Below, piece by piece: positions 1-11,700 of a DNA stretch of 64,000 nucleotides. The notes beneath the pieces are model-generated. The model saw nothing but the letters and a program-made list of their open reading frames with translations, was not told the origin of the DNA and made no database searches. Within the stretch, counting starts at the first letter, position 1; each line of letters opens with the position of its first letter. The position numbers and the translations under genes are program-made. Source of the stretch: Erythrocercus mccallii. Taxonomy: Eukaryota > Chordata > Aves > Passeriformes > Dicruridae. The DNA lies in the NCBI GenBank assembly GCA_013397435.1, contig VZRG01000350.1, positions 469,086 to 533,085 on the forward strand, read 5' to 3'.

Positions 1-312
1 ACCTCTCCCCTTTTAAAAGACTGTGCCCAATGCCCTTTTGGTGCCTTGTTATCCCTGACAATCTCGAGGAATGGATTCCTTGGAGAAACACACGGAAGTC
101 TCCTTCCTCCCTGTTCTTTGCTCTGATCCCAGGCTCTGCACCCCTGGCTGCTTTTGGGAGCAGCAGCAGCCCTGCTCTGCAGCACCACTTGGGTCAAAGC
201 CAGACCTGGGGGCAGCCACTCCTGGCATGGACCAGGTAGTGAGGGCTTGCTCGGGTGATTCCTCCATCAGCCACATCGAGGGACCTCCTCCCCACCCTGC
301 AGTCCCCCTTAC
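1..312 (-). other. ADGRB1: ADGRB1 intron after the HormR start exon (partial)
   Basis: This is the start of the intron downstream of the 414-313 exon. I read it for the expected next HormR exon and found none. It is moderately GC-rich, with no clear repeat. Confidence 0.7.
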
Positions 313-414
313 CAGTGGCATTGCGGGGACACCGGACGGCTGCGGCATCCCCTGCTGGCGTCTCTTTCCAAACCACAGGGCCAAGGCTCTCCTCGTCACA
401 GATCTCGTGGGGCT
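313..414 (-). CDS. ADGRB1: ADGRB1 exon: start of hormone-receptor-like (HormR) domain
   Basis: This 102-nt exon has acceptor CTCCTGGCAG and donor GGTAAGG, phase 1 on both sides. It encodes P-H-E-I-C-D-E near its start, then VVWKETPAGDAAAVRCP, ending at N-A-T-G. The two cysteines (residues 6 and 29), the tryptophan and the sequon N32-A-T mark the N-terminal half of the HormR domain that sits between the TSRs and the GAIN domain in ADGRB receptors. Human ADGRB1 has, from memory, a nearly identical segment with IWKETPAGEVAAVRCP. The remainder of the HormR domain should be in the next exon, beyond position 1; I see no match to it in 1-312. Confidence 0.95.
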
Positions 415-3400
415 CTGCCAGGAGAGAAAAGCTCCGTTGGTAAAGCTTCCTCCTCCAGCAAGGATGTGGAAAAGGGAAATATGGGTATTGGATCTAGTTT
501 TTCCAAACAACGGGACGGGACTGCTGGAAGACGTTTCCATGAGCTTTATTGCGGTATCAGCCTCACGACAGGCTGAGACAATTGAAAGATGGCAACAGCT
601 CACGACTTGCCAACAGCAGCCAAAGCTCTCTTTGTTACAAGGCTTTTTAAAAGTTTTCTAACCAATTGTAAATTGAAATAACCAATTCTCAACCGAAAGT
701 TTCCTAGCGAATTGTGATGAACTTACAGACATCTGCATAAACCAATCATTAAAACTACACGTCTACCTTATATCTAACAATAGGTGCTTGTTTCATATTT
801 TTTGCTGTTCAGGAACTTTTTATACTCTTCTATAACCAAAGCACAAAGCCTCAATATTAAATTTTTCTATTATCTTGCTTGTCATATTTTTCTGTCTGCT
901 AAGGCCTACCTCTACACAGCACAGAAACACAGTTTTATTATTGCATGCCCTTGTTCCTGTATCTTTCTATCCCTAGGCCTGCATCTACACAGCTCTGAGA
1001 GTTTTCTGCTTTTTCTGTTTCCCACATATGGGAGCATGGTGTGTGAGCCAGGAGGCCTGGAGCTGCACTCCCAGCTCTGCCAGTGCTTAGTCCCCCACAA
1101 AGTCACTTCACCTCCCTAAAATTTGCTCTGCTTGAAAAACTGGGCATTCATCCATTCCGAGGATTAGCTCACTAAAATCCATGAGAAAGTCCACTCACAT
1201 CCTTGTCTTGCCTTGTGGCAGCTCTTTGCAAGAAAACTGCTGTCCTTACCCTCTACTAAAGAGTTTTATTTCTTAATTTTTAATGGGCAGCTCTTTTGTG
1301 GATGAACTCCACGTCTCCAGACTCCACCTCTTCTGTCCCTCCAACACCTTCAGTGTTGGATATATCGAAAATGAGGCTTGGCATGAATCAGTGGATTAAG
1401 AATGGAGGAAAGAACAAGTAAATGAAGAGAGAAGATGGAGACATCCCCTGGGTGGTCTTCATTCTGCCTGCTTCCATCTTGTGCGCAAAAGAGAGCAGGT
1501 CTGAGCCCCAACAACTTGGAACTGCATCAGCAGCTCATTTCCAAACACTGTTGCAGAGCCCAGGAGCCTGCAGAAATGTGTTTTGAGACATCACAGAAAA
1601 AAATATCATTGGAAGGATGGTTTTAGAAGCTTCTGTCTGTGGGTGGAGCTGAGTCGGTCCTGAAGTTGCAGGGATCTGGGAGAAAAACATTCTCCATAGG
1701 AGATCTTTGTGCTGAGAAACTCATTATTTACAACATGTAAAGCAGAGGGAGCCATGAGGATGGTGTTAAAGCTATTTGTCACTCCTGAGGGAGGGAAGGA
1801 GAAAAAAACCTTGATTTAATAGTCTTTGATTACAGTTTTTATTCATTGCGCATGTAAAGTTTCCAATAAAAAGGAAGCTGAGTTTGTGCCTGTAGGTGGT
1901 CAGGACATGTCCCACTGCTGCTCTGGGACAAACCTGGCTGTGAGGAGGGCTCAAACCTAAATTATGGGCATGGCAAGTCCTGCTGCTTTGAAGAACTCCT
2001 ACAAGACCCAACAAGGTGCCTGCACATCACTGCTCCTGCAGTCAGGCTCCGAGACTGTGTGGTCCCAGCCCCAGCTGCAGTCCAAAGATGGATTCCTCCC
2101 CAGTAGACACTGGGAATGAATAAGCTGAATTCCCTGCCTGGAAACAGATGTTTTAATCCTGTTTAAAGGAGAAGGTTTAAAGCTCCCTTGTGAGTAATTG
2201 TGATGGAACCTCAGAGGGCAGCGGGACCCCAGCTGTGCTCTGCACATGAGCAGGGCTCATCCCTAAGCCAACAGCTCCTGGCTTCTGCAGATAAGCCAGA
2301 ATAGGGGTGGAAAAGAAGCAGTCTCATTTCCAGCCTGCTGACACGGAGCTGTGGCACAGGGAGATTGAATAACCCGGTAGTGACAGCACTTGGTCACCAA
2401 CAGAGCCTGTCCCAGAGCAGAAAGCTGATTTCCAAACTCCTGTCCCCATGCTTTGACCACAGTCACAGATTGTCCCATGGTTCACAGGAGGGTTCTGGGG
2501 TGTGGAAGCTTCCAGCACCCTCAGCTACAAAGCAGCAGAGCACAGGAAAAATCAGAAAGGGAGAATGTTCACAGCTCTCCTCCCTTTCCTCCCCCGCTGT
2601 CCTGTCAAAACTTCCTGGTTTTGTCACCCCTGCAGTGTCCCTGGGGACCACTGAGGGATGCTGTGGATCAGAGATGCTCTTTAAAAATACGCTGATTAGA
2701 GCTGTCTTGCCAGTGAGCGCAGGAGCAATTCCCAGGCCAGGAGAGAATAATTTCATCCTTTCCTTTTTTCTTTCTTTTTCTTTTTGATGTTGCTTCACAA
2801 CAAAATCCCTTTTACCAGAGTAACCTATTTGCACTGGGAGATTTTAATAACTAACCCAATTAAGTTCAATTCTTCTGCTCAAATCAAATCACGGCAGCAT
2901 TTGATACTTTCTGGAGAACAAATTGAGCGGGTTTATTTTTAGCCTCTGATGTTTCCCCACCTTTTCCTTCCCTTGCAAATTAACAACTGCAGCGAGACCC
3001 TTCTGGCTGTGAACCCTGGCAGGGCCCAGTGCCTGAGACTTGCCTGTTCCTTTGGAAAACTGCACAGGCATCAACCCCTGCAGGAAGAGAAGAAAAGATC
3101 GGGCTTGTTCTGCCAGGGCCCCAGCTGGCACACACTGAAGCTGAACTAAATCTGCCTCACTCTGTAGACACCACCAGACAACCCGGTGCGAAGATTTTCT
3201 GTGGCGAGGGAAGAGCTTTGTGGCAGAGTTAGAAGAGATTCTCACACGCCACTGCTAATTGAGAGGCACAGCTTGTAAGGAGAGGTGATGCCTTTTATTA
3301 GAGCGTAGCTGGGAAGAGCGACGAGGCTGTCACATGGCCTCTGTCTCTGTCATCTCTGAGCTGAACGTGTTGGAAGTTCCGTGCTGAAGTCCTTTGGCTT

Positions 3401-4509
3401 TTATCTCTTTGTCTTCAGCACTCGGTGAGGGAGTCTGAGGGGTTGGCTTGGCCTCCAGGTACTGCTGCATCAAAAGTGCTGCCTCCTGTCCTGTAAGGGA
3501 GATGCCCCTTTCCAGTAGGAACGCTGGGATACTGCCATGAGAATCTCTCCTGTCTCTCACTGAGCTGCTCTGACAATTAATTACCCTTTCAGTCAAAGCT
3601 CATGGCCTGTTACAATCGATGCAATCTGACTGCAAACATCACAAAGGCCATTGATTCCTCACCAGCGATTTCACCAGGCCCTTCATCTCAGACTGAGGAG
3701 GAAAGCAGAAATGGGGGAGAGGCCTTTCTTTTGGTCTCTGTATAGTCTGAGAGGCAGACAGAAACACTCCCACTTGGAAGTGTTCACTCCAGCTTATTTT
3801 TGACATCCAAATCCAGGTTTTCATCTGCCTCACAATTCGCTCACCCTCCATTCACTGCACTTCTGCACTCTGCGGGAGGGTGAGATTTGGGTAAAGCTCT
3901 GGTAGATGCAGACTTTTTTTTTTTTAAATTTCCAGTGGAAGTGCAGGCTTCCCAGAGGTAAAGAGTGGGAAACTTCTTCAGCATCCTCAGTACTGAAAAA
4001 CTTCATGGACTTGAGACTTAGATATCAGTTTTTGCTACCAAACAGTTTCTTTTTTCCTCATGTAACTCTATGGCAATGAAAAGATGAAACCACCAAGGCA
4101 GGGCTGGTGGGATTGACCAAATATTCATTGAAACCAACACAGCTGCGCTGGATTCTAAAATAATTAAATCAAGACCTTGTACCTTGTACCTGGATCTTGG
4201 GTAGGATTTTATTAGATTACCTTTGTAGTGTTCAGATCTCTGACAAAGGACATGGAAGCCATTCCCAAAATCCAAATGTCCAGAATTCCGCCTCATTCAA
4301 AGGAAAGCCCGAGGGGTCTGGGGTACATACCAGGACACTTTCTGTCATTGCATTGCTTGTACTCCTCCTTGGGACCCTGGCAAGTCTCTCCACCAAAGAA
4401 GGGGCCGTAGCACACCCGGTCACGTCTCTGAGTGCCACCTCCACACGTGGCTGTGCAGCTGCCCCACACTCCCCAGGGCTGCCACTTCCCATCCACTGGA
4501 AACAAAAAC

Positions 4510-4540
<31 letters not shown>

Positions 4541-5758
4541 AAAAAAAGGAAAAAGAAGAGAAACAGCCTGTTACATCCCAAACATCATCTGCAACCGAAG
4601 GAATCAAGATCCAAAGGGGAGCAGAGGAACATAGGGTGAGTAGGGCAGGGTTTGGTAGGAAAGGAGGTCTCCTGCTTTGGATCTATCTTTGATCCTCAAC
4701 AGACATTAAATCAGAGTGTTCCCATTCCAATCCCATCAGCCCTTTAATAGTCCAGGGGTGGTTTTGTGTTCCTCCTCAGCACCTCCATGCTCTGCAAAAG
4801 CAGTCCTCTCCTTGGGGTGAGATTTGGGGCTGTGCTCCTGAACATTCATCCCATGGGCAGGAATTCAACCTGGCAGCCACATCTGCCAGGCCAATTCCAT
4901 ATCTGAGGCTCATTGGGAATGTAGAATGCATGTGTGAAAATCAGCCTCCCTGGGGAAGATCTGGCTCAGGGATTTAGAGAGACCAGCAGAGCCCTTGGGC
5001 AAAAAACCATGAGGAGACATCAAATAAAGCTCCCTCCAGCTGTTTTCCATTGCACTGATGTTTCATGTGGCTTCGAAAGAGGTTTGGGATGTTGCCTCAT
5101 TCTGTTGTGTCTTCTCCCAGCATCTTTCCAGATTCAGTGGAAATGTGACCTCTTTTACATTAACAATGACATTTATCAAAATTCTGCTTCTTTTACATTA
5201 ACAATGGCATTTATCAAAGCACCATAAAAATGTTAATTAGCCCTCACAACAAGCCTGCAAGGTAGGGAAACATTTCTCCTCTGCTGTACCACAACAACTC
5301 AGTGACAGAACTAGAACAGGGCCTAAGTGTGCTCTTTACTATTTGGGCTTTAATTTTGAGTTACCACATCATCTTGGGTTGAATAATTCCTTTTGGGACT
5401 GTGGGAGATCCATGTCTGCTCTGAGAAGTATACAAAAATTACCAAAGAAGAGGGGCAGCACCAAATCCTGGTGCATTATTTAGCGATATTTTGTGGAGTG
5501 GAAAGCATGACCTCAGTTGCTTTGACAGATAACTCTGAAATCAGTGGGACAAGGTTGTCTTAAAAGGGATTCTGAAGCCCCTTTTTGCCTTTGAAGTTCT
5601 CACTAAGTTGCAAAGAAGGAGTAAGATACCTAAACATCAAAACCTACTTGAAGCCATGTAGGAAAATCCAACACCTGTGTTGAATACTGCAGATAATGGT
5701 GTTGCCAGAGTGTAAGTTCCCTGAAGAACTAGGTAGACCAGGATGAATTCCAGTAGGA

Positions 5759-5796
<38 letters not shown>

Positions 5797-8700
5797 TGTT
5801 ATTGTTGTTGTTACTATTATTGCTGTCGTTATTATTAAGTCACAGATGAGTTAAGTAAGTGGTAAATCTTACAGAGACATGAACAAAGGCTTTACTGTGA
5901 CAGACCTCACTGACAAGATTTAAAGCTGAGATACAATGGAGAATCCCCTGCTTGCTTGAAATACGACTGGGAATGTTGAAATGGTGGGAGGAGAGGAACA
6001 AAACAAAGAGAGGAGGGAAGCTGAAGCCCTGTGGAGGCAAGGGAAGGGTTTCATTGATATTCTCTTGGGAGTTTTTAAAGCTCATGCTGAAAAGCTGATA
6101 TCTAAGGTTAGAAAGACACATTCCCTGTGGGCAATCACTCACCTCTTTGAGGTCTCCTGAAATATTTGCCAGCAGTGGGTTTTGGCTGGCATGGTCTGTT
6201 GCAATGATCTAAACCTCTTTATATGCACTAGAAAGGGCACAAGCCTTCCCCAAAAGAAACATTTCACTGGGATTGCAGAGGAAGATGGGCCAAGAGAAAG
6301 AAGTCGTCATTGGTCACCTGCTGGAACCCTGGAAGCTGAGAATTTTAGGCATTCTGTGCTAACAGGCACTGACCCTCAAGAGAACACTACATTTGACCTG
6401 AGGCCACGGAACAGCCTTCCAATATTGACTGATATCACTGGGATTATGGGTCCCTAGTTGAATACAAGTGTGTAATATCACAGGGTGGAAAAACTTTAGA
6501 TTGTAAGGTTTTAGTATATGGTAATGTATATAGAGCAAGATGGAGGTTTTAGGGCATAGGCTAAGTTCTTCTTTCACCTTCTTCTTCATGGGTTTGGGTG
6601 GTGCACTGTAATTGGATAGAATAATCCACATTATGGGCCACGGGTGTTTAGTTATTGGGTTAAAAGTAAAAATAATTTAGGTGTCCTTTCTTAATTGGCC
6701 AATTTGTGCTTAAAAGACCTTGGAAAGAGATAGAGCCATTTTTCACCTTGTTAGCAAGAACTCACAATTTGTGAGACTGTACTATAGGTAAGAATTAATA
6801 AACATCTGAGTCCGAATGTGATAAAATGCGTCTCTCGAGCATTTAATTCCAGCTCTGTTGGAGTGCATCCCTCCCTGGGTTCCCCAGGGGTAGAGAAAGA
6901 TGTAGGGGTTGAATTGAAGACTTTAGAGAAATTAAAATATATGAAGCCATGTAAATATGAAGTAGAAGTTTAGATTTTAGTTTTAAGTAAGCACATTCCA
7001 AGTGCCTTAAGAATTTGTCAGCCAGCACAGGGCCCAGAGCCCTAAGGCCTGAGAGCATAGCTTTAGACATAACAAAAATATATTAGAACAATTCTTACAC
7101 TACTAGATAGACAAGGTACAATTTTTATGTGAATGAGATAGAACTTTTTATGTTAATAGATATGCTATATGATAGAACCTTTTACATTAATAAGTATGTT
7201 ATATGCATAGGTTTTGTGTAAGGTTGGATACCATCCTTCGTAGTTTTTCATACTTTCAAAATTAGATTTAGATTGGTGTAGAAGGAATGTTTTAGAATTG
7301 TGTCCTTAGTTGATTGGGTAACCAATAGATAGAGATATGAATATGCATTTATGATTTATGGATAAAAAGCCCCTGTTTCAGGGGCAATGGCACCGATTCA
7401 TCAATTTTCAATTGATCGATCCACCCTCCTACTATCTACAAGAAGAGAGAACGAGGCGTTGCCAGGGAGCCGATGCCAAGGAGCTGCTGCCAGGACTTTG
7501 TCAGGTATTGACCCACTTGGGTTGTTGCTGGTGCTGCTGCTGCTGCAGGTGCTGCTGCTGTTGCTGCTTCCGCTGCTGTGGCAGTAGCCTTTGCCATCGC
7601 AGCCTCTGCCACAGAGAACTCTGCTTGGGAATGGAATTCTGGGCCAGGAATCTGCCTTTTCCTCGTGGCTGGGACTCCTTGTTAATCTGCCTCTGCCCCC
7701 ATTGCTGGGACTCTTTGTCAATCTGCCTCTACGCCCTGCTGGAAAGTCAAACCTTATAACTTTTAGTGAAACCACATACTTAAAACTCATGCCTTCGAGA
7801 CTGATGCACTTATATAATAAACAACTTTGTAATAACCAGAAAATCCTCTTGGCTTTTTAAGACCTTATACCCACGAACAGCTCGACACTGCTCTAACGGA
7901 AGAAAAGAAGATAAAAACTCCCCAGTCACCCACCTGGGCACTGGCGCAGGAAGCAGTCCCGGGTCTCCACCCAGTGTCCCTGGCACTCGGCCCCGCCGTA
8001 GGAGGGCCCGTTGCATTCCCGCGTCCGCTGCTGGGTCCCGTTGGAGCAGGAGGCTGAGCACGAGCTCCAGCTCGACCACTCGTTCCAGTTGCCGTCCACT
8101 GAGTGGCCCAAAGAGAGAAAACGAGCGGAATGTGAAAATCTTTCCCTCTGGAAAGGAGCCGCGTGGTGAGAGCCTCCAGCCTGTGCCTACCAGGGGACCG
8201 AGGTGGGGAGATCAAAGCTGAGCCACAGAGCTTGAGAGAGGGCAGAGGTTATCAAAAAGAGTTTGGACAACTGTAGGAATGCATTTGCACACCCAAGCAA
8301 ATGATTCTATTTAAGGAAAAAAACTTTTAGTTTACCTTGAACATATAAGGAAGCCAAGCTGGAGAGTTCTGTGCCCTTCTCATTGGCACAGAGGCACTGG
8401 TTGGGATTTGGAAAGGTTTCTCAAAACCTGTAGCTGCTTCCATTGGCAGCAAGTAAAAATCGTCCCTCCTTGATCATCCTATACTTAAGAATGAGCTCAG
8501 AGGTGCTCTGGGGTTTTTAAGGTGTCTTAGCAAGGTGTCAGAGGCTTCTCTGACACCTGTGCTCGGCTTTTTTTTGTTTGTTTCTGTATAGCTTGTTATT
8601 TTATCTTTTATTAAAACCCTTGCTTTACAAAACACACTTGAAGAGCCACCTTACAAAATTATTTTAAGCCATTTCTCTGTGAGGGCTGGCCCCCCAGAGG

Positions 8701-11700
8701 TGACAGACCTTCATGGGGTTTATCACATCTGATCCCACACAAGATTCCATCAGACAAGCGTGGCAAAAGGGATTTTTGGGACCTTCTCTGCAGACCCCAA
8801 AGGCCAAAAAGGATGCACGTGCAGTAACATTTCAATTTTTATGTTCCACACTCTGCATAACATCATAAAAGTTGAAATTATTGATCTTGCACATTCCGAT
8901 ATGAAAGTCCAAACCAATAACGCTGCCAATCTCAACACATCACACCAGAGGGTGTGGCTCCTGTTTTCACTGAAAGCTTTGAAGGGATCACTACATTACC
9001 ATGACATTTCCCATTTGGGGCTATCAGCACTTATTTAAGGGGCCCATTTTTCAGCAAAGCAGTGCATGAATCAGTGGAGAGTGAGCTTTCTCAAGCATTG
9101 AAATGCTCTGTTTTTCATTAAAGCACACCCAGAAACTCGAATCACAGCGTTATTGACAGGAATCCACCATTCCTGCTGGCTGGCAAATGTGGGAGCAAAG
9201 GTGTGCTCCAACAGAAGGCTGGGAACAGGACGAGTGTATGTGGTTAATGTACTTCTCTCACAGCTGAATTAACTCTGACAGGCTGGAGATGTTTTACCCA
9301 GCAGTGTCTTTGATAATTAAATAGAGGAGGGAGGGACAAGGGAGGTTATGATAGGGACGGGGTTGGAGAGAAATAGGAATGCGTTTTATTATCATGGTAT
9401 GTACTGAAGCATTCCCAAGTGTGGTGGTTACACCCTAATTGGTCCCTGATCAACAGATCCATCACCCAGTCTGCTCTTCCTGGAGCATTTTTCTCATTAA
9501 CAGTGGTCATCATGCTCTGTTTAGATCTAATTAGCTGCCAGATCTCACTTGGGAAAAACAAACTGAATCTCTGAAAAGTCTGAATTCTGGCTCAAATCAC
9601 ATTGCAGTTTTTTTTTGGTTTTTTTTTTTTTGGCTTTGCTTGTCTGTCCAAGAAAAATAAATGCCAACTGGTCCTCAGTGGAATCTGCAAGGAACTGATC
9701 AGCCCTGTGCAATCCCCATTGCAATTGAGCAGCTTTTTGTTTGCAAACTCAGTTAAAAAAAAAATGTTAAGAACATCCAAATGAGCAATTGTTAACTCAA
9801 AGGGGATCACAAGGTGTACAAAATTAGGCAGGCATAAAAGTGCCTCTAAAAGGTGCTTGTTTTTAACAATTCAAAAATTTATGGTTTTATTGTGCATAAA
9901 TTCAAGGCTTTGTGCCAGTGCCTATCAATCCCAACAAGGGAAAATGTGAAACACAGTGTTTGACAGGTGATTATTCTTTGGAAAAGATCCAAAAGTTGAC
10001 AAAATAGGTCCTACCAGGTATAAATTAGCATGGCTTTTCTGACTGAAGGCTGTGCTGCTAAATTTCCATGGACTGATCATAAAATTATGGAATCATAGGA
10101 TGGTTTGGGTTGGAAAGGTAAAGATCATTTAATTCTACTCCCTTGCCACGGGCAGAGACACCTTCCACTATCCCAGGTTGCTCCAAGTCCTGTCAAACCT
10201 GGCCTTGAACACTTCCAGGGATGAGGCAGCCACAGCTTCTCTGGCCTCGTCACTCTCATAGAGAAGAATTTCTTCCTAATAATGAGACTGCATTCACCAC
10301 ATTAAATGTGGTATTTACCAAAAAACTACATTTATCAAAAAAAAAAGTTGAATTTTTCCAACACCTTCTGTGCTGCTGGTGATTGGCAGCTTATCAGGAG
10401 TGCAAGCATTTGGAGGTGGTAAAATAAATCCATAATTTGGTCGTTCAGTGGGGGGATTAGGAACAAGTAATTTCCTTGTAGTTATTCACAGGCTGTGATT
10501 TCAGACACATTTTTAAAAAAAAGGAGAAACAAAGGTGGCTGTGTTGTCCCTCCAGCCACCTTGCACTGATGCAAAGATGATCCTTGGTCAAGATGCTGAG
10601 GGCTTCCCACCACAGCCACCACCAAGGATTGTTTGGTGCCACGGTCACACCACAGTGGGAGTCCATCAAAAATGTTCATTGTCTTGGCAAAGGCATTGTC
10701 CTCCTCCTTTTTCCCCTCTTCCAAGGACTTGGGGCTCAGCCTGTGGCATCCACAGCTCAGGAGGAACAAAGGGCCCGTTGTCCCTGCAGCAGAGCATTTT
10801 TTCCAGCTGTAGCAATAAATCCTCAGAGCAGGGTGGTAATAAACACTGAGTGTCTGGGGTGTCAAATGCCCATTGTTGTGCTTCACTGATTCCCTCAACG
10901 CCACTCTCATTTGGATCTGCCAAGCTGCTGATTGCCTTTGTGGCACTAATTAGAGCTGAAGCCTTGCAGTTGGGCTGCTTGTCTCTTCTCCTGCTGTTTT
11001 GGCCGCGTATTTATTTGTATTTAAATTAATTATGGATCAATGTTAACTCAGGGTATGCTTTATTGCCCAAGCAATGCCAGCTCTGACTTCTTAAATTTGT
11101 CTTTTTTATGACAGAGTCAATTTGGTGTCTGGGAGGTTCTTATTCCAAGTAGAGTCTTCTGGACAGCGGCCAAATATCCAAGGATAGTTACTTGGAGTGA
11201 AAACTTGATGGGAAATGCCAGGAGGCTTCTCACTGTTTTCACAAAGTTCTCATCCCTCCCACAATCCCTCTCCTCCTCTGGGGACATAATAATGTCTCAT
11301 AATGATTCTCATTAAACTGGAAAAATGTCAGTTGACATTATCCTGGGATAGGGAGGGAGTTTTGGGGAGCTCACTTGTGTACAGATCGTGTTCACCAGGA
11401 TACCCAGAGTTAAATTAAGGGGGACTCTGTTCGAAACCCAGGGCCTGTCAGAGGAAGGAAGCCTCTGGCACATAAGTGGATCTCCAGGTGGTAAAAGTAA
11501 TTTCATCTTGAGGTTCTTTCTGATGTTTGAAAGCAAAACTCAAGGAGAGGCATTTGGAAGTGAAATTTAGGGGCAAGGAAAAGGTAAAAAGATTAAATTT
11601 GGCCTGGGAGGCCAATAGGAGTCTCTTAGTCCATGTCACCACCCAGAGCAGGATCAGCCACAGAGAAAACTTGCATTTGTATTGAATTAATATACAAACA

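Larger units (their letters stand above)
7050..7860 (+). mobile_element. Second LTR-like block with tandem U3-type repeats
   Basis: It contains two tandem copies of a 34-bp AT-rich unit (7137-7204), a TATA-like GGATAAAAAGCCCC at about 7359-7372, a CTG-rich stretch (7523-7580) and AATAAA at 7816-7821. This is consistent with an LTR promoter and polyadenylation region, though the distance between the boxes is long for a simple R region. It ends roughly 75 nt from the TSR4 donor. Any open frame inside it (for example the Leu-rich one over the CTG tract) has no recognisable domain. Confidence 0.4.
4496..7933 (-). other. ADGRB1: ADGRB1 intron between TSR4 and TSR5
   Basis: A 3.4-kb intron. It holds an (AAAAC)n tract against the TSR5 acceptor, a 30-bp direct repeat at 5151-5218, an (ATT)n microsatellite at 5758-5838 and LTR-like sequence on the plus strand from about 6440 to 7860. 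No coding exon is seen. Confidence 0.75.

Noticed and set aside
71..661. 196-residue plus-strand open frame
   Set aside because: It is the opposite strand of the ADGRB1 HormR exon and the LTR-like block. The conserved protein is clearly on the minus strand.
3330..3596. 88-residue minus-strand open frame as an extra ADGRB1 exon
   Set aside because: It is not homologous to any part of the receptor, and the TSR5 and HormR exons already join perfectly in phase and sequence.
7358..7759. Cys/Leu-rich open frames over the CTG-rich tract
   Set aside because: These result from an interrupted CTG repeat in an LTR-like block. A hydrophobic run from Leu codons is not evidence of a membrane protein here.
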